A stretch of DNA of 64,000 nucleotides from Eukaryota sp. TZLM1-RC (taxonomy: Eukaryota; Metamonada: BaSk clade). Shown here piece after piece: positions 61,895 through 64,000 of this stretch. Position 1 is the stretch's first letter; every line of letters begins with the position of its first letter. The translations under genes and the position numbers were made by a program. Where the stretch lies: assembly GCA_040285825.1 (NCBI GenBank), contig JAUPSS010000004.1, forward strand, positions 558,001 through 622,000. The letters run 5' to 3'. A model generated the notes under the pieces. The model had not been told where the DNA came from. It did not search any database and was given only the letters and a program-made list of their open reading frames with translations.

Positions 61895-62236
61895 TCAATC
61901 TCCAGTTCTGGGGTGTTTCAGGGGAGGTACTTCATCTCCATACTCTTGCAGAAACTGCTTCACTCTCTTCATGGTGTCTTGGGTTCTCTTCAGTTCAGAC
62001 TGTATGGGATGGTCTTCCGGGATAGACTTGCCTTGTAGTTTGAGGTACGTGAAGGCGAGAGAATTCATAGTGTACAGGATATCTGCTTGGTACTGTATCC
62101 ATTCAGAGGGTTGCATTGAAGCTTGAAGTTCGGATTTTGAGCAAGAAAGATATGGTTTGAGAATAGAATCTAGTTCTGAGACAGAGTCAGAAAACTGTTG
62201 AAGAGCGTTATAATGTTTCTTTATCCGTTCAAGCAT
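61895..62236 (-). CDS. C1D/Rrp47-like nuclear exosome cofactor
   Basis: This 113-residue protein consists of one Sas10/Utp3/C1D domain. Recognisable is the core PSEWIQYQADILYTMNSLAF, followed by TYLKLQGKSIPEDHPIQSEL and KRTQDTMKRVKQFLQEYGDE. C1D/Rrp47 binds Rrp6 and structured RNA and helps the nuclear exosome process rRNA and small RNAs. It is slightly shorter than animal C1D (about 140 residues) and lacks the basic C-terminal extension. The start is the first ATG. It lies 197 bp downstream of the Fanzor FZ4 stop on the same strand. Confidence 0.85.
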   Translation of the reverse strand: MLERIKKHYNALQQFSDSVSELDSILKPYLSCSKSELQASMQPSEWIQYQADILYTMNSLAFTYLKLQGKSIPEDHPIQSELKRTQDTMKRVKQFLQEYGDEVPPLKHPRTGD

Positions 62237-62433
62237 GAGCTAATGACACAAGAAAGTAGTAGTATCTGTTGGAGATTATGATGTGTTAACTTGAGAATTC
62301 TCTTTAATGACCCATCCACTGAGAATTTCACACAAAGCGAATATCGAATAAATATCCCTAATAATTGTGTAAACTTCTCAGCACCAAGGGTTAGTATACA
62401 CTAAACACCTTGGAAATACGTTGATTAAAACAG

Positions 62434-64000
62434 CTACTGCTGTCTTCTTAGACGTCTCACACGCCTTGGCCTTCTGAATGGTTCTGGCCTAGTACCAGTG
62501 AAATACTCACTAATTGCAATCTCCAGCTGGTTTCTGGAGGCTGAGATGTCTCTAGACCAGTTGGTCTGACATCGAGGGCAATCGAACTTAGCGTTATTTA
62601 CCCTTCCGTCATCATGATAGATCTTTCTATGAAAGACCTTACAGCAATTCACTTTTGCTGAGGTCATAAACTCGTCCCCGACTTTGATGCTTTCAAAGTG
62701 TTTTTTGATTTGTTTGAGAAATCTCTTTCGGGGGGATTTCACAGATTGACGAGATGGACCACCACCGCCATTGCCGAACCAAACTATAGTGTTTCTTCCT
62801 TCAGACAAGCGTTTAATTTTGTTAATAAAACTAGTTAGTCTCTTTTGTCTTCGTATGAAGAAATCAAACTTATTTCTTCTCAGCTTTTTTCTTGCACCAC
62901 GCTGCAAATTTCCAGACATAATTGAAGCATATTCAGGCTCTTCCTCAGATTCAGGAACATAAGGTAAACTTATTTCAATCAGATACTCTTGGAAGCTCTG
63001 AGCGGAATAAGTGTTAGGAGTTGCTTGAGTCAGAGGAGGAGGGTGATTTAGTCTTCGTTCTTTTGGATTCAGTAGCAGTCCAGAACGTTCAAAAACAGTG
63101 CAAAATTTAAAATTTAGCAGAATTTCGGAAAGAACCAGCAGTCCAACCACAAAGATTGCTGTGGTTGGGATCAATGGCTACAAAAAACAAATTTTCATCA
63201 GGATCTCTGTAATTGGGCTGTTGTTCCACTGGTAACCGCGGTCTTCTCTGTGGATTTGCTGTTCTATGGACATTGGATTTTCGTTTCCTTTCAGAGTTAT
63301 GAAAATCATAATTTCCAGAGGCTCGCCTGGACTCAAATTCCGCTTTATTTGGACTATTATAAGTTTTTCTTTCCTTCTGGGTAAACGTAAACCGCAAGGA
63401 ATCACCATTCGAAAAAATGGTATAGTAAATAAATTTCGATTTATTAAAAAACCGATAAGGGTTGTTCAGAAGCTCTTTGTTTGCATTTAGTTTTGTGAAA
63501 TAAGCTTCTGCTTCTTTAGTCAAGCTGCAGAAGCATGGAGACCAACTGGACAGTGGAGAGAGAGAGTGCCTTTTCATCACATCAGGGCAGTTATCTTCTA
63601 AAAAAGATAAAATGTTCAAGCCAGATTGAACGATTGTTGCAGCAGACTCCATATTGATGGGAAACCGTTCGTTTCTTATTGAATTTTCGAACAAATTTTG
63701 ACCGCCACCAAAATTTAAATTCCGCCACCAATGTAGGCGTTGGCTGTCATATTGAGCAAATGGACCAAGATATGCTGGTGTATTTCTTGATACCATTGTA
63801 AAATTGACTCATCTGGCTGAATCCCTTGAAGTACACAGTCGGCGTATTTCTTGGGCCAGGGGCAATTAAGAAACTGAGCACAGCTTTTGAAAAAATTGCG
63901 TTTCCAGACGACAGGGCCGTCAGCAAGCAACTGACAAAAGGCTTCTCGCAGTTGGATGGCTCGACTGCCAAGAAGAGTGGAAAGACACCAAAATCTACCA
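62434..64000 (-). CDS. Fanzor-type RNA-guided nuclease FZ4, near-intact with two frameshifts
   Basis: It runs off the window edge; about 520 residues are visible on the minus strand. The N-terminal stretch (64000 to about 63716) includes REAFCQLLADGPVVWKRNFF. A frame change near 63720 leads to NLFENSIRNERFPINMESAA and on to RuvC-I FFVAIDPNHSNLCGW (Asp codon 63170-63172). A one-base insertion in an A-run at 63109-63112 (T-run on the coding strand) causes the second shift. The final frame has the basic RRNKFDFFIRRQKRLTSFIN, TIVWFGNGGGG, RuvC-II VGDEFMTSAKVNCC (Glu 62671-62673), a zinc ribbon (CC...CPRC) and RuvC-III WSRDISASRNQL (Asp 62548-62550). It ends G-T-R-P-E-P-F-R-R. The triad is complete. 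It differs in sequence from FZ1-FZ3. Confidence 0.85.

Noticed and set aside
1-64000. tRNA, rRNA or snRNA genes
   Set aside because: No cloverleaf with GTTCRA arms and no rRNA or U-snRNA core was recognised by eye. A covariance-model scan could still find one.

Overview
The window is AT-rich eukaryotic DNA from a single-celled organism. Genes are compact and mostly uninterrupted, and the two introns I can prove are only 26 and 33 nt long. TAA, TAG and TGA all act as stops. Four Fanzor-like loci, a DUF4476-type protein and an RCC1 multigene family would fit a free-living amoeboflagellate such as a heterolobosean, but nothing here fixes the taxon.

Conserved genes: a Bax-inhibitor/Lifeguard channel (741-1430), a DUF4476-like Gln/Pro-rich protein (1792-2579), valyl-tRNA synthetase (5619-8681), a secreted VWA+LRR protein (24925-26763), a GNAT acetyltransferase (26888-27787), a HEAT protein resembling Integrator subunit 4 (36568-39474), a B-box protein (41532-43028), a degenerate Ras-like GTPase with a CAAX end (43824-44309), the U3 snoRNP protein MPP10 (45577-47118), a dolichyldiphosphatase-like PAP2 protein (48282-48896), a ubiquitin-specific protease (48897-49823) and the exosome cofactor C1D (61895-62236). 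A family of about 760-790 aa proteins carrying RCC1 repeats and an LRR-like tail has three intact members (13172-15529, 33013-35391, 52018-54291) and several relics.

Mobile DNA fills most of the rest. A non-LTR retrotransposon superfamily (reverse transcriptase plus a C-terminal restriction-like endonuclease with CCHC and R-x-D motifs) is present as at least fourteen 5'-truncated or fragmentary copies in three lineages. A decayed Ty3/gypsy element lies at 17684-23690, carries a nested solo LTR, and has a gag-integrase deletion relative at 39930-41080. Four loci encode Fanzor (eukaryotic TnpB-like) RNA-guided nucleases. The one at 62434-64000 keeps all three RuvC acidic residues and is broken only by small indels; those at 1-678, 9305-9502 and 49904-51467 are fossils.

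A large inverted duplication frames the middle of the window. RCC1 genes at 33013-35391 and 52018-54291 point away from each other, and beyond them lie matching arms at about 29690-32385 and 55025-58605. Each arm holds a 1.5 kb segment bounded by 28-nt inverted repeats and containing broken kinase and RCC1 pieces. The right arm carries a later retrotransposon insertion with a 12-bp target-site duplication, and the left arm preserves the matching empty site. The roughly 16 kb between the RCC1 genes holds single-copy housekeeping genes.
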